DNA from: Actinoplanes oblitus
Lineage (GTDB): Bacteria; Actinomycetota; Actinomycetes; Mycobacteriales; Micromonosporaceae
Assembly: GCF_030252345.1 (NCBI RefSeq)
Contig: NZ_CP126980.1
Span: 5,967,501-6,031,500 of the forward strand
Direction: 5' to 3'
DNA length: 64,000 nt
Notes under the pieces: model-generated
The model's database searches: none
Told to the model about the DNA's origin: nothing
The model's input: the letters and a program-made list of their open reading frames with translations, nothing else
Program-made: the position numbers and the translations under genes
Part shown: piece by piece, positions 1-8,713 of the stretch
Numbering within the stretch: position 1 is the stretch's first letter
How the letters are laid out: each line of letters opens with the position of its first letter

Positions 1-438
1 GCCCCGGCCGGTGGCTTCGACGACGACGTGGCGCTGCTGCTCTACCGCCAGCCCGGCCCGTTGGAGATCGAGTTCCCGGCCGAGTCGTCCCGGCTCGCCT
101 CGATCCGCACGGCGCTGCGCGGCTGGCTGGACCGCTGCGGGGTGGACGGGGTGACAGCGCAGAACGTCCTGGTGGCGGCCGGCGAGGCGTGCGCCAACGC
201 GATCGAGCACGGGCACCGCGACCTGGCCGGTGGACTGATCAGGTTGCGTGCCGCGGCGACCGCCGACGCGCTGCGGCTGATCGTCACGGACACCGGCCGC
301 TGGCGGCTCCCCCAACCGGACGACAGTCCGCACCGCGGGCGCGGCATCATGCTGATGCGGGCATTCATGGGTGAGGTCACCATCACCACCGGAGCCGCCG
401 GGACCATCATCGACATGCAGACGAGGATCGCGTCATGA
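1..438 (+). CDS. SpoIIE-type PP2C phosphatase with C-terminal HATPase (RsbW-like) domain, 3' end only
   Basis: The reading frame is open from base 1, so the gene starts outside the window. The first residues (GGFDDDVALLLYR) match the usual end of a SpoIIE/RsbU phosphatase domain, where DD binds metal. A GHKL ATPase domain of the anti-sigma kinase type follows: N-box EACANAIEHG, a DTG motif in LIVTDTGRW, and a glycine-rich GRGIMLM segment. Phosphatase-kinase fusions of this kind are known in actinomycetes and control sigma factors by partner switching: the kinase phosphorylates a STAS protein and the phosphatase reverses it. The gene overlaps the STAS gene by 4 bp (ATGA), consistent with that pairing. 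The target sigma factor is not in the window. Confidence 0.85.
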   Translation, partial: APAGGFDDDVALLLYRQPGPLEIEFPAESSRLASIRTALRGWLDRCGVDGVTAQNVLVAAGEACANAIEHGHRDLAGGLIRLRAAATADALRLIVTDTGRWRLPQPDDSPHRGRGIMLMRAFMGEVTITTGAAGTIIDMQTRIAS

Positions 439-734
439 CCACCGCGCTCACGCTGACCACGGGCCAGGACGCTGCCGGTGCACTCGTGCTCACGGCGGTC
501 GGGGAGATCGACATGAGCAACGCGGAGACGTTCGCGGCGGCGCTCGGCGAGGCGGTCACCGACGACGGCCGGCCGGTGCTGGTCGATCTCACGGCGGTGG
601 AGTACCTGGACAGCGCCGGTCTCGCCACGCTCTTCCAGCACGCCGGGCGGATCGAGGTGGTCACCGGTCCGCTGCTGGCGCCGCTGCTGACCGTTTCCGG
701 TCTCGGCGACCTCACCACGGTCCGCGGTAGCTAG
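435..734 (+). CDS. STAS-domain anti-sigma factor antagonist
   Basis: A 99-residue single-domain STAS protein (SpoIIAA/RsbV type). The phosphorylation-site motif is LDSAGLATL, with Ser60 the expected phospho-acceptor. The start overlaps the preceding kinase/phosphatase gene (ATGA), so translation is probably coupled. When unphosphorylated it should bind the anti-sigma kinase and release a sigma factor. The stop codon lies 6 bp before the end of the converging membrane-peptide gene on the other strand. Confidence 0.88.
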   Translation: MTTALTLTTGQDAAGALVLTAVGEIDMSNAETFAAALGEAVTDDGRPVLVDLTAVEYLDSAGLATLFQHAGRIEVVTGPLLAPLLTVSGLGDLTTVRGS

Positions 735-740
735 CCCGGC

Positions 741-848
741 TCAGAACCTGCGATACACCAGGAAGCCGGCGAACAGGACGACCAGCAGGCCGAGCAGGGC
801 CCAGACCACGAGGAGGGCGAGTCGCCAGCGCCGGTACACGTCGTTCAC
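741..848 (-). CDS. 35-residue single-pass membrane peptide, last gene of the GTPase operon
   Basis: A short frame starts with GTG and overlaps the stop of the upstream GTPase gene (GTGA, 4 bp). The product has a basic N-terminus (VNDVYRRWRLA), one strongly hydrophobic helix at about residues 10-31, and a YRRF tail. Coupled translation and the near absence of spare bases before the converging STAS gene argue that it is real. It may anchor or regulate the membrane GTPase encoded just upstream. I recognise no family, and the function is unknown. Confidence 0.6.
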   Translation of the reverse strand: MNDVYRRWRLALLVVWALLGLLVVLFAGFLVYRRF

Positions 849-2425
849 AGCCGCACCTTCCGTTCGGCGAGCAGCCATTTCACGAACGTCTCGACGCTCG
901 GCGACACCGCGGGCTGGTCCAGGCGCGCGTCGGTGAGGAAGTAGCGGGCGCTGTGGAACTCGTGGCCGATCGCGCGCACCAGGTTGCCCTGTTCCAGCGG
1001 GCCGGCCAGCCAGTCGCGGATGGAGTCGTTGGCTCCGACCCGCGCCGCCTTGATCTGCTCCTCGATGAGGTCCGCCTTGGTCACCACCACGGCGACGCGG
1101 GCCTTCTCCGTCTCGGCGCGCATGCCGTGCAGCGCCGGCACGGTGCCCTCGAAGACCGACATCGGTGAGGTGGCCGCCCGCATCGGCTCCAGTGCACGAC
1201 GCTGCTCCTCGCCGAGGGACTCCCACAGCTTCGGTATCGACAGGGGGTCGACGACGAACACGATCACCGGCCGGTCCTCCCGCCGGCGCAGGTAGGCCAA
1301 CTCCTGGACCCGGTTCGTGCTCCGGAACCGCTCGCCGGCCGCGTCGAACATCTTGAGGTGCCGGGTCGCCGACGCCGTTCTCAGCGTCAAGGCGATCCCC
1401 GGTTGCGGCGTCACCGGGGTCTTGGTCACCCTGGTCCCGCGCTTGCGGATGTCGTGGACCTGCCGGTACCAGGCACGGGCGTACTCGTCGGACGCCTCCA
1501 CCGTGCCGCCGGAACGGGACAGCACGGCTTCGGCGGCGAGCGTCACCGCCGCCAGCAACTGGGTCTTGCCGGCCACGGTCGCCCCGAATACCGGCAGGAC
1601 CACCTCCGGCGCGTGGCCCGCCGACTCCTCCAGGTCCTGATCGCACGACGGGCAGACGGCCTGGAGCCGGTGGCTGCCGAGCATCAGCAGGGTCGGCAGC
1701 CGCATGCCGCACCGGCAGATCCGGTGCAGCATGCCGAACCGTCCGGGGCGGATGTCGCGATGCAGGGCCGGACATTCCGAGCACCGGTAGCCCGGGTACG
1801 GCACGTGGCAGTAGCAATGCGGGCAGGTGATCCGGATGCCGCGGATCAGCAGCAGCGCCGAGTCGGCGCCGCGCAGCGTGTAGATGACCACGATGCCGCC
1901 CACCCACAGCAGGCCCATCAGCGCCGCCTGGGCCAGGAGAGTCACCACCACGAGCAGGTCGGCGACGAGGAACCCGAGTGCCCCGCCGGCGACCAGCGCC
2001 ATCCCCTTGATCACGTTGCGGCGGCCGGCCGCGCTCTCGTCCTGCGGGGTGTGGAAATGCAGTTTGGCCACGCGACCGAACTCCACCTTGATCGCGTCCT
2101 GCTGGTTGCGCAGGGCGACCGCGACCGTGTGTGTCACGTCGCGCCAGGCCTGCCCGAACAGGTACTGCGTGTACGCCGGCTCGCCGAGTCCCTCGACCGG
2201 GCGGCGGGCCGGCAGCGGCTCGGGGTTCGCGCCGAAGCCCAGGCCGGCGGTGACTCCGGAGGTGTAGGCGACGGCTGCCGTCCCGGCCTGCCACACCGCG
2301 TTGATGACCACCACGAACGGGAAGGCCAGGATCCAGCCGGCGATCCACCAGTAGTTCGGGTCGTCCTGCGTGGTGATGTAGGTGTAGTACTGATGCGGCC
2401 GTTTGCGGCCCATCGGCGAGGACAT
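845..2425 (-). CDS. Membrane zinc-ribbon TRAFAC-type GTPase (double-GTPase-like), second of two
   Basis: A 526-residue protein. A hydrophobic stretch at about 27-48 and a pair at about 142-182 precede cysteine clusters: CPHC at 201, CSEC at 215, CRC near 237 and CPSC at 258, which look like zinc ribbons. The NTPase follows: P-loop GATVAGKTQ (281-289), a DxxG-type motif in MFDAAGE (359-365) and a TKAD base-specificity motif (449-452). This layout resembles the bacterial double-GTPase (DO-GTPase) families found with GTPase-associated proteins in conflict operons, a family name I give from memory. The start overlaps the stop of the GAP1-like gene by one base (TGATG). The partner GTPase is two genes upstream. 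Function is inferred only. Confidence 0.8.
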   Translation of the reverse strand: MSSPMGRKRPHQYYTYITTQDDPNYWWIAGWILAFPFVVVINAVWQAGTAAVAYTSGVTAGLGFGANPEPLPARRPVEGLGEPAYTQYLFGQAWRDVTHTVAVALRNQQDAIKVEFGRVAKLHFHTPQDESAAGRRNVIKGMALVAGGALGFLVADLLVVVTLLAQAALMGLLWVGGIVVIYTLRGADSALLLIRGIRITCPHCYCHVPYPGYRCSECPALHRDIRPGRFGMLHRICRCGMRLPTLLMLGSHRLQAVCPSCDQDLEESAGHAPEVVLPVFGATVAGKTQLLAAVTLAAEAVLSRSGGTVEASDEYARAWYRQVHDIRKRGTRVTKTPVTPQPGIALTLRTASATRHLKMFDAAGERFRSTNRVQELAYLRRREDRPVIVFVVDPLSIPKLWESLGEEQRRALEPMRAATSPMSVFEGTVPALHGMRAETEKARVAVVVTKADLIEEQIKAARVGANDSIRDWLAGPLEQGNLVRAIGHEFHSARYFLTDARLDQPAVSPSVETFVKWLLAERKVRL

Positions 2426-4839
2426 CAGAACGACCGCCTTCGCGATCCGGACGGGTCGGGCGCCTGCGGCCGGCGCCGCAGCAGGCGGTCCAGCAACCGT
2501 GGCGGTGCCTGCTGGAACCAGTGCCGGGCGAACCCGCTCGGCTCACTCTTGCCGTTGGCCGCGAGCATCTGCACGAGCCGCTGCTGCTGGCGGGCATCCC
2601 ACCGCCCGAGGGTGCGCCGCAGCACCCGGTCGAGCTCGATCGAGGCGTCACCGACCTGCGGGGACGGCCTCAGCCTGGCCAACTGGTCCAGGGTTCGCAG
2701 CGCGGTCGCCGCGGCCGCGAGGTCACCCCGGTCCTTGCGGAGCGACTCGGCGAGCCCGGCGCAATAGGCGCGGCGCAACGCGGGCCGCACGATGATCAGC
2801 TCGGCACGTGCCACGACCGACCTGTCGCCGACCTTGATCAGCAGCAACGCGTCGGCCAGCTCCCGTTCCGCCTCGTTGAGGCGGCCGAACCACTCGCGCA
2901 GGTCGGCGCGCACCGCCGCGCGCTGGGCGCCGCGGGCGCCGCGGAGGCGTCCGGGCCACTCGTCGGCGTCCGCCACCAGGCCGATCCGCAGCTCCGCCGG
3001 CCGGCTCACCCGGGTGCCGGAGAGCCGCAGGCAGAGGTCGGCGTAGTCGGTCAGCTCGGCGGTGGCGGGCCAGGCCAGCACGGTCTGTTCCAGTTCGTCC
3101 AGCACCGGCGGCACCAGCGCCCGGTCGCCGAGCACCGACAGGATCCGCAGGGCGAGCCCGGCCGGCCAGGGGCCGGTGGGCAGCAGCATCGCCAGCAGAC
3201 GCTCGTCGATGCCGGCGCCGGCGGAGCGCAGCGCAGCGACCGGGTCCAGGCGTCCGGTGCGCACCGCCACCACGGCGAGGGCCTGCTGGACGGCCGGGCC
3301 GCTGTCGTCGAGTTCCGGCCGCAACCGGTCGGCGAGGCCGGCGCCGAACGCGGTGACCATCCGATCGAGCTCGGCCAGGCCCACCTCGTCGAGGTAGGCG
3401 ACGACGCCGGCGCGTACCCGTGGAGCGGTGCTCAGCACCTGGTCCACGGCCGGGTCGTCGCCCGCGGTCAACAGGGCCGGGCCGATCTGGCGGCCGGCTC
3501 GGAAGAGCACCTCGCCCGGCAGCCGGATGCCGGCGGAGCCGGCCCATCGCAGTGCGGCGAGCGCCGCGGGCGCCGGGAGGCCCGGCAGCGACGCGGCGAG
3601 CGCCGTCTCCGCATACCGGCGAGCCGATGCGGTCCGGATCGGGACGGCCGGCGCCGCGGGCGAGGCCGCGGCGTCCCGGACCCGCGCGAGGAATCCCTCG
3701 ACGATGGCTGACTCCACGCGCTCCAGCAGTCCCGGCAGGTCGGCTTGGTCAGCGGCGCGGGCCAGGAATCCGAGGCTGGTCACGGCGTCGTCGCCGGCGG
3801 TGGCGGCCAATGCGGCCAGCACCCGGTCGGCGATCCGTTCGACCGGCCGGGGGTCGAGGCGAGCGGCGTGCTCGGCGAGCCAGGGCGCGACCTCGTCACC
3901 GAACCCGGTCGCGGCGGAGGCCTCCGGCGAGTACGCCAGCAGCGCCGCCGCGAACACCGGCAGCCAGTCGTCGAGGGACTCCTCGGCGCCGGTGGCCAAC
4001 TGCTCGGCCTGGCCCCAGGCCCGCCGCGCGGAGACGATGCCGAGCTCGCCGAGCAGCACGGCGAGCCGCGGGACCGGGACGTCGCTCATCCGTTCCTCGT
4101 CGCTGTCGAAGACGTGGTGTGCCGAGACGTCGGAGCCCACCACCTCGTCGCTGGAGGTGCCCACGACGTGGACCGTGCTGTACCGGACGTCCTGCTGGTA
4201 GGTCGCGAACGACATCCGGTACGCCGTGGCCGGCGGCAGCAGGCGGCTGAGCAGCCCGAGCCAGCCGGCCACGTCGTCGGAGTCCGGTGCGACGATCACC
4301 AGTTTGCGCTGCTCGTGGTGCACCGCGTCGGCGGCCGCGGCGATCAGCGCGGGCAGCAGGCGTTGGCGCCCGGAGCGGCCGGCGAGGAACCGGTGCAGGG
4401 CGTCGTCGTCGAGCGGGCCGGCCGCCGGTGGCGCCGGCAACGCGGCGAGCCGCGTGGTGCCGGCCGGGGTGGCCGTCCAGCACGGCGCGCGCCACAGGTC
4501 GATCGGCAGCAACCCGCCGAGGTCGGCCCGGAGGTCGCCGGTGACCAGGGTGTGCGCGAAGAAGTTGCCGGGGCGCCGCGAGTAGTCCACGCCGGTGTAG
4601 ACCACGTTGGCGATCAGCGCCGGCGGTCCCGGCCGGAAGCAGAGGTTGCGGGGTGCGCTCCGGACCGCCTCCGCGTCGGACAGCAGGGTGATCCCCCGCG
4701 GCGGCCGGTACGTGGTCAGCGCCTCGGCGTCGCGCATCACCTCCGCGGTGACACCGGGACTGACCGCGTTGTACTGGAAGCCGGGTGCCCCGGCCAACCC
4801 GGTCAGGCACGAGGTGTAGTACAGCTGCCCGAACGCCAT
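2425..4839 (-). CDS. GTPase-associated protein 1 (GAP1)-like protein
   Basis: An 804-residue protein starting MAFGQLYYTSC. It overlaps the upstream GTPase stop and the downstream GTPase start by one base each (TGATG twice), so the three are almost certainly translationally coupled. The N-terminal 130 residues, with FGQLYYTSC, GFQYNAVSPG and RPGNFFAHTLV, match the N-terminal domain of proteins called GAP1 in bacterial GTPase-centred systems. The rest is alpha-helical, rich in Ala, Leu and Arg, with no obvious catalytic motif. No membrane segment or signal peptide is visible. In the family it is thought to work with the adjacent GTPases as an adaptor or sensor. That assignment rests on motif memory and context. 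Confidence 0.8.
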   Translation of the reverse strand: MAFGQLYYTSCLTGLAGAPGFQYNAVSPGVTAEVMRDAEALTTYRPPRGITLLSDAEAVRSAPRNLCFRPGPPALIANVVYTGVDYSRRPGNFFAHTLVTGDLRADLGGLLPIDLWRAPCWTATPAGTTRLAALPAPPAAGPLDDDALHRFLAGRSGRQRLLPALIAAAADAVHHEQRKLVIVAPDSDDVAGWLGLLSRLLPPATAYRMSFATYQQDVRYSTVHVVGTSSDEVVGSDVSAHHVFDSDEERMSDVPVPRLAVLLGELGIVSARRAWGQAEQLATGAEESLDDWLPVFAAALLAYSPEASAATGFGDEVAPWLAEHAARLDPRPVERIADRVLAALAATAGDDAVTSLGFLARAADQADLPGLLERVESAIVEGFLARVRDAAASPAAPAVPIRTASARRYAETALAASLPGLPAPAALAALRWAGSAGIRLPGEVLFRAGRQIGPALLTAGDDPAVDQVLSTAPRVRAGVVAYLDEVGLAELDRMVTAFGAGLADRLRPELDDSGPAVQQALAVVAVRTGRLDPVAALRSAGAGIDERLLAMLLPTGPWPAGLALRILSVLGDRALVPPVLDELEQTVLAWPATAELTDYADLCLRLSGTRVSRPAELRIGLVADADEWPGRLRGARGAQRAAVRADLREWFGRLNEAERELADALLLIKVGDRSVVARAELIIVRPALRRAYCAGLAESLRKDRGDLAAAATALRTLDQLARLRPSPQVGDASIELDRVLRRTLGRWDARQQQRLVQMLAANGKSEPSGFARHWFQQAPPRLLDRLLRRRPQAPDPSGSRRRSF

Positions 4840-6041
4840 CACCGCTCCTGGGCCTTCTTCTTGGAGATCGTGCCGAACTGCTGGAGCAGCCAGAGGAACG
4901 GGTCCTGCACCCGGCGCGACTGGACGCCGTAGCCGGAGACCCGGGTGCCCTTGTCGTCGCGGACCGGGCTGCTGCCCAGCGCGGTGACGCCGAAGAACCG
5001 GAAGGTCTCGTAGTTGCGGGCCAGCACCGTCTCCATGCCGCTGCCGTGCCAGTGCGCCAGCAGGCCGCGGACCTCCCGGTCGACCGCCGCGCTGTCCGCC
5101 TCGTCGAAGAGCGGCTCCCGGTCCGGGCTGTCGCGGAGCAGCACGCTGTCCTCCGGCAGGGTGCCGTCGAGCGCGTCCAGTTTGGAGAACACGACAGCGA
5201 TCGGTTTGCCGATCAGCCCGCGGCGCCCGGTCCGCAACGCCCCGTGCAGCAGCTCGGTGATCCGCGCTAGGACGTTGGCCGGGTTGTCCGGTGCCCGGGG
5301 CTCGGTCGGCAGCTGCGCGCCCGGCTCGGCCAGTGACCGCGCGGCGCGCATCTGCAGCGGATCGAGCATGAGCACGATGCCGTCGGCCGCGGTGAGGTAG
5401 CGGACGTTGCGCTCGACGCTCTCCTTGGTCCGCAGATCCTCGCCGGCCGTGTCGAAGAACGAGAACAGGCTGCGATCGAGCCGCTCGACGCCCCACTTGC
5501 GCTGGGTGAGGGAGATGCCGAAGACGAACGGTCGGCGGTTGAGGTCGGCGCGGGCCGGGGCGGTCGCCTCCACCAGTACGCCCTGGTCGTAGAGCCGTTT
5601 CTCGTACTCCTCCTGGAACATGTCCTTGGTGTGATCGTCCGCGCCCATCACGGACAGCCCGAACTGCTCGCCGACCCGGTTCTGCAGCTCGTGCAGCAGC
5701 ACGGTCATGTAGACGGTCTTGCCGCTCTCCTTCGCGCCGACCAGCGCGATCAGCCGGGTGTCCGCCTCGCCGAAGAGGGCCGGCAACTCGTTGTGGCAAC
5801 GCCCGCAGATCCGCTGGAAGCTCACCTCGCCGCACTGCGGGCAGGCCGGATGGCCCCGCCGGCGCCCCCGGGCGCTGAACGCGGGGAACTTGGGCGTGGT
5901 GTCGCCGGTGTACGCGGCCAGCAGTGGATCGATCGCTGTCTCGCATCGCTGGCCGCCACGGCCGATCCGGCCGGAGCAGCGATACATGACCGACTGCGCG
6001 GGCAGCTCGTGATAGCAGTACGGGCAGTACGGAGTCCGCAT
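4839..6041 (-). CDS. Zinc-ribbon TRAFAC-type GTPase (double-GTPase-like), first of two
   Basis: A 400-residue soluble protein. Cysteine pairs CPYC (6-9), CPQC (67-70) and CGRC (79-82) suggest two N-terminal zinc ribbons. The GTPase core has P-loop GAKESGKT (102-109), DTAGE (197-201) as the DxxG motif and FSKLD (285-289) in the place of NKxD. The ATG is preceded by GGGAGG about ten bases upstream, which lies in the last codons of the FN3-type gene. The stop overlaps the GAP1-like start by one base. It resembles the second GTPase of the operon, but the membrane helices are missing. The pair may form a heteromeric switch with GAP1. The biological signal is unknown. Confidence 0.82.
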   Translation of the reverse strand: MRTPYCPYCYHELPAQSVMYRCSGRIGRGGQRCETAIDPLLAAYTGDTTPKFPAFSARGRRRGHPACPQCGEVSFQRICGRCHNELPALFGEADTRLIALVGAKESGKTVYMTVLLHELQNRVGEQFGLSVMGADDHTKDMFQEEYEKRLYDQGVLVEATAPARADLNRRPFVFGISLTQRKWGVERLDRSLFSFFDTAGEDLRTKESVERNVRYLTAADGIVLMLDPLQMRAARSLAEPGAQLPTEPRAPDNPANVLARITELLHGALRTGRRGLIGKPIAVVFSKLDALDGTLPEDSVLLRDSPDREPLFDEADSAAVDREVRGLLAHWHGSGMETVLARNYETFRFFGVTALGSSPVRDDKGTRVSGYGVQSRRVQDPFLWLLQQFGTISKKKAQER

Positions 6042-6050
6042 GGCCGCCGC

Positions 6051-8699
6051 TCACCTCCCACCGTTGATCAGCAGCAGGCCGGCCGTCTCCGGGTCGGCCG
6101 GCACGCAGGTCGTCACGCCGGCTCGATCGGGTGCCACGCTCCGGCTCACGTCAACCTCGACGACCCGGTCCGCCGGCAGCCGCCGAGCCGGGAGCCGGAC
6201 CAGTTCGGCACCGGCCGAGCCGTCCGGGGCGCCCGCCACCAGGATCAGCTCCGGCGCCTCGCAGAACTGGTCGGCGCGCAGCCGGAGCAGAGTGCGCCGG
6301 AAACCCGGCAGGCCGGTGACGTCCAGCCACCAGGTGACCCGGGGCACCCGGGCCGGCACCTCCGCGACCACCGGTGGCGAACGGAACTGGCGGTGACGCT
6401 GTCGCACCAGGCCGTACACCGCCACGGTGACCGCTTGCGGCCCGACCTGCAGGCGTACCCCGCCGTCGTCCTGGACCTCGCGGCGGTTGCAGATCAGCTC
6501 GTCGCCGGAGGTGGCGGTGCTCCACCGCAGGACGGCCTCCTGGACGCCCTCCGGCCAGAGCCAGTTGACCCGCACGGTGTCCCACCGGCGGCGGACCACA
6601 AGCCCGGTGAGCATGGCGGACAGCTCGAGCGACACGGTGCTGCCGAGTACCGCCCGCCCCTGGCCGCGGGTCACGGCCGTCAGCACGACGCGACCCTGCG
6701 AGGCCGCGATCGTCGCCTCGGCCCGGCCGTCGGGGCCGGTCCGGGGGACCACCGGCACGGTGTCGCCGTACCCGTCGAGAGCGGATTCCGGTACGTCGGT
6801 GCCGGACGGCCACGGCGGTGCGGTACCGGCGCTGCGGATCTCGACACGGCCGCCGTCCGGGACGGTCCAGCACAGCCGCAGCCGCTGCCGATCCGCCGCG
6901 GGCAGGATCTCCGCGGTCAGATCGGTGACCGGCGCCGGGGGGCGTTCGACGACGACGTGCCCGGCCGTGCCCGGTCCCTCGTGACGCACCCCGGCCCGGC
7001 TCAGATAGACCGGCACGACCCGATAGTCGTACGCCGCGCCGAGCACCACCTCGTCGTCGGCGAAGCCGGTGAGCGCACCCGGCCGGGCGGGGATCCGGAG
7101 CTCCCGATCGCCGGTGCCGGCCTGCGCCCGGGTCACGATCACGTCCACGACGCCCGGCGGGACCGTCCAGCTCCCGGTGACCCGGACCCCGTCGGCGGCC
7201 AGGTGGAGCCCGGTGACCGGTGGCAGCAGGGTCAGCGGGGGCGCGACGGCGCCGGCCGAGACGGCTGTCCCGCGGATGGCGAAGACGGCGTACGTGAGCT
7301 CTTCGGCGACCGGTGGCGCCGGGTCGGTCGCGGTGTCGGCAGCGGTCTCCGCCACCAGGTCGCCGTCGTCCGGGCCGACCGCCGCCCGGCCGGCGTTGCG
7401 GAGCACCCGGTAGCGGATCTCCCCGACGGTCGCCGGGCTCGCGGTCCACCGCACGGTGACCTGGGCGTCGCCGGCGGCGATCCGCGGGAGGCCCGGCGGT
7501 GGCGGTGCGATCCGGCCGAGCCGCGCCGCCAGGTCGGTGTCGTCCTGGGCCAGCGCGAGCGCCCGGGTCAGCCGCTCGGCGGCCAGTTCGGTACGGCCGT
7601 CGCGCTCGGCGGTGTCGGCGTCGGCGACCTCCCGGGCGACCTCGGCGGCCAGCCGTCGCACCCGGTCACGCAGGTCCGGCTCGATCGTGTCCTCGCCCAG
7701 GCCGGCCAGCAGGACCTGCGCCTCCCGGAGCCGCCGAGCCGCCAGGGCCGCCACGATCGGGGCGTTCTCGTCGGCGGTGACCGGTGCGGCCGGCGCTCCC
7801 CCGGCCAGCAGGGTGACGGTCAGCTCGAGCGCCTCGGTGCGGTCCAGGCCGAACCCGGCCGCGAGGTCCGCGGCGAGCTGGGCCGGCATGCCTTTCGCCA
7901 GGGCCGCGTGGACGATCTGCGCCGCCTCCCAGCGCACCAACCGGTCCACGGTTCCGCCCTCGGCCGCGGTGAGCAGGATGGTGAGAACGTTCGTCTCGGC
8001 GGTCTGCCGGGAGTCACGGGCGCGCCGGGCGACCGCCGCCTTGGCCTCCTCGATCCGGTCCGGGGTGAGCCGGCTGCCATCGCCGTCGAGCCGGAAGCCG
8101 TCCTTGAGCCGAAAGCCGGCAGCCACCCGCTCCGCGCCGAACACCACCTGCGGCGAGATCCGGTAGCCGAGCAGGCGCAGGTCGGTGGCGAGCGCGACGG
8201 CGTTGCCGACCGGCGGCGCGGCCGGTACGTCCCAGTCCGGGTCGATCGGCCGGACTCCCGCCTCGCGGAGTTTCGCTCGCACCTCGTCCTCGGTGAACAG
8301 GCCACCCGTCAGGTCGGCCAGGTGCGCCACCGCGGCGCGGGTGACGTACGGAATGCCGGCGGCCACCGTGGCGATCCACGCGTCCAGCCGTTCCGCCGCC
8401 CCGGCGCGTACCGCGGCGCGGCGCCGGGTGAACTCCGCGTGGTTGAGCGCCTCCTCCCGGGCCAGCGTGGCGTGCGCCGCGAGCAGGGCGTCGGCGAGTC
8501 CCTTGAAGAGCTTGGTGCTGATCGAGAGCTTCTTCCAGTACCGGACCGTCTCGGCGACCCGCGCGTCGAAGCGCTCGCCGTCCCGGTGGGCGCCGTTGAT
8601 GCCGTAGCGGACGAAGAGGTCCTCCGGCAGCACGTTGCCGGCTTCCCGGGCCGGGACGAGCACGGTGGCCTTGTAGTCCTTCTCCCAGTCGGTCGGCAC
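6051..8699 (-). CDS. DnaK-associated helical protein with fibronectin-III-like C-terminal repeats
   Basis: An 882-residue protein from a GTG start 14 bases after the dnaK-like stop. Upstream in-frame codons run into that gene and offer no ATG. The N-terminal 400 residues are helical and charged, opening DWEKDYKATVLVP followed by LFVRYGI. They include a segment around LFTEDEVRAKL that may be a small helical binding domain. From about residue 420 there are several beta-rich modules resembling fibronectin III (for example AAGDAQVTVRWTAS and VRVTGSWTVPPGVVDVIV). No signal peptide is present, so the FN3-like part is probably intracellular. The gene sits between a DnaK paralogue and the GTPases, which suggests a co-chaperone or scaffold role. 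I do not recognise a named family. Confidence 0.75.
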   Translation of the reverse strand: MPTDWEKDYKATVLVPAREAGNVLPEDLFVRYGINGAHRDGERFDARVAETVRYWKKLSISTKLFKGLADALLAAHATLAREEALNHAEFTRRRAAVRAGAAERLDAWIATVAAGIPYVTRAAVAHLADLTGGLFTEDEVRAKLREAGVRPIDPDWDVPAAPPVGNAVALATDLRLLGYRISPQVVFGAERVAAGFRLKDGFRLDGDGSRLTPDRIEEAKAAVARRARDSRQTAETNVLTILLTAAEGGTVDRLVRWEAAQIVHAALAKGMPAQLAADLAAGFGLDRTEALELTVTLLAGGAPAAPVTADENAPIVAALAARRLREAQVLLAGLGEDTIEPDLRDRVRRLAAEVAREVADADTAERDGRTELAAERLTRALALAQDDTDLAARLGRIAPPPPGLPRIAAGDAQVTVRWTASPATVGEIRYRVLRNAGRAAVGPDDGDLVAETAADTATDPAPPVAEELTYAVFAIRGTAVSAGAVAPPLTLLPPVTGLHLAADGVRVTGSWTVPPGVVDVIVTRAQAGTGDRELRIPARPGALTGFADDEVVLGAAYDYRVVPVYLSRAGVRHEGPGTAGHVVVERPPAPVTDLTAEILPAADRQRLRLCWTVPDGGRVEIRSAGTAPPWPSGTDVPESALDGYGDTVPVVPRTGPDGRAEATIAASQGRVVLTAVTRGQGRAVLGSTVSLELSAMLTGLVVRRRWDTVRVNWLWPEGVQEAVLRWSTATSGDELICNRREVQDDGGVRLQVGPQAVTVAVYGLVRQRHRQFRSPPVVAEVPARVPRVTWWLDVTGLPGFRRTLLRLRADQFCEAPELILVAGAPDGSAGAELVRLPARRLPADRVVEVDVSRSVAPDRAGVTTCVPADPETAGLLLINGGR

Positions 8700-8713
8700 G
8701 GCCGCGTCGGCTC

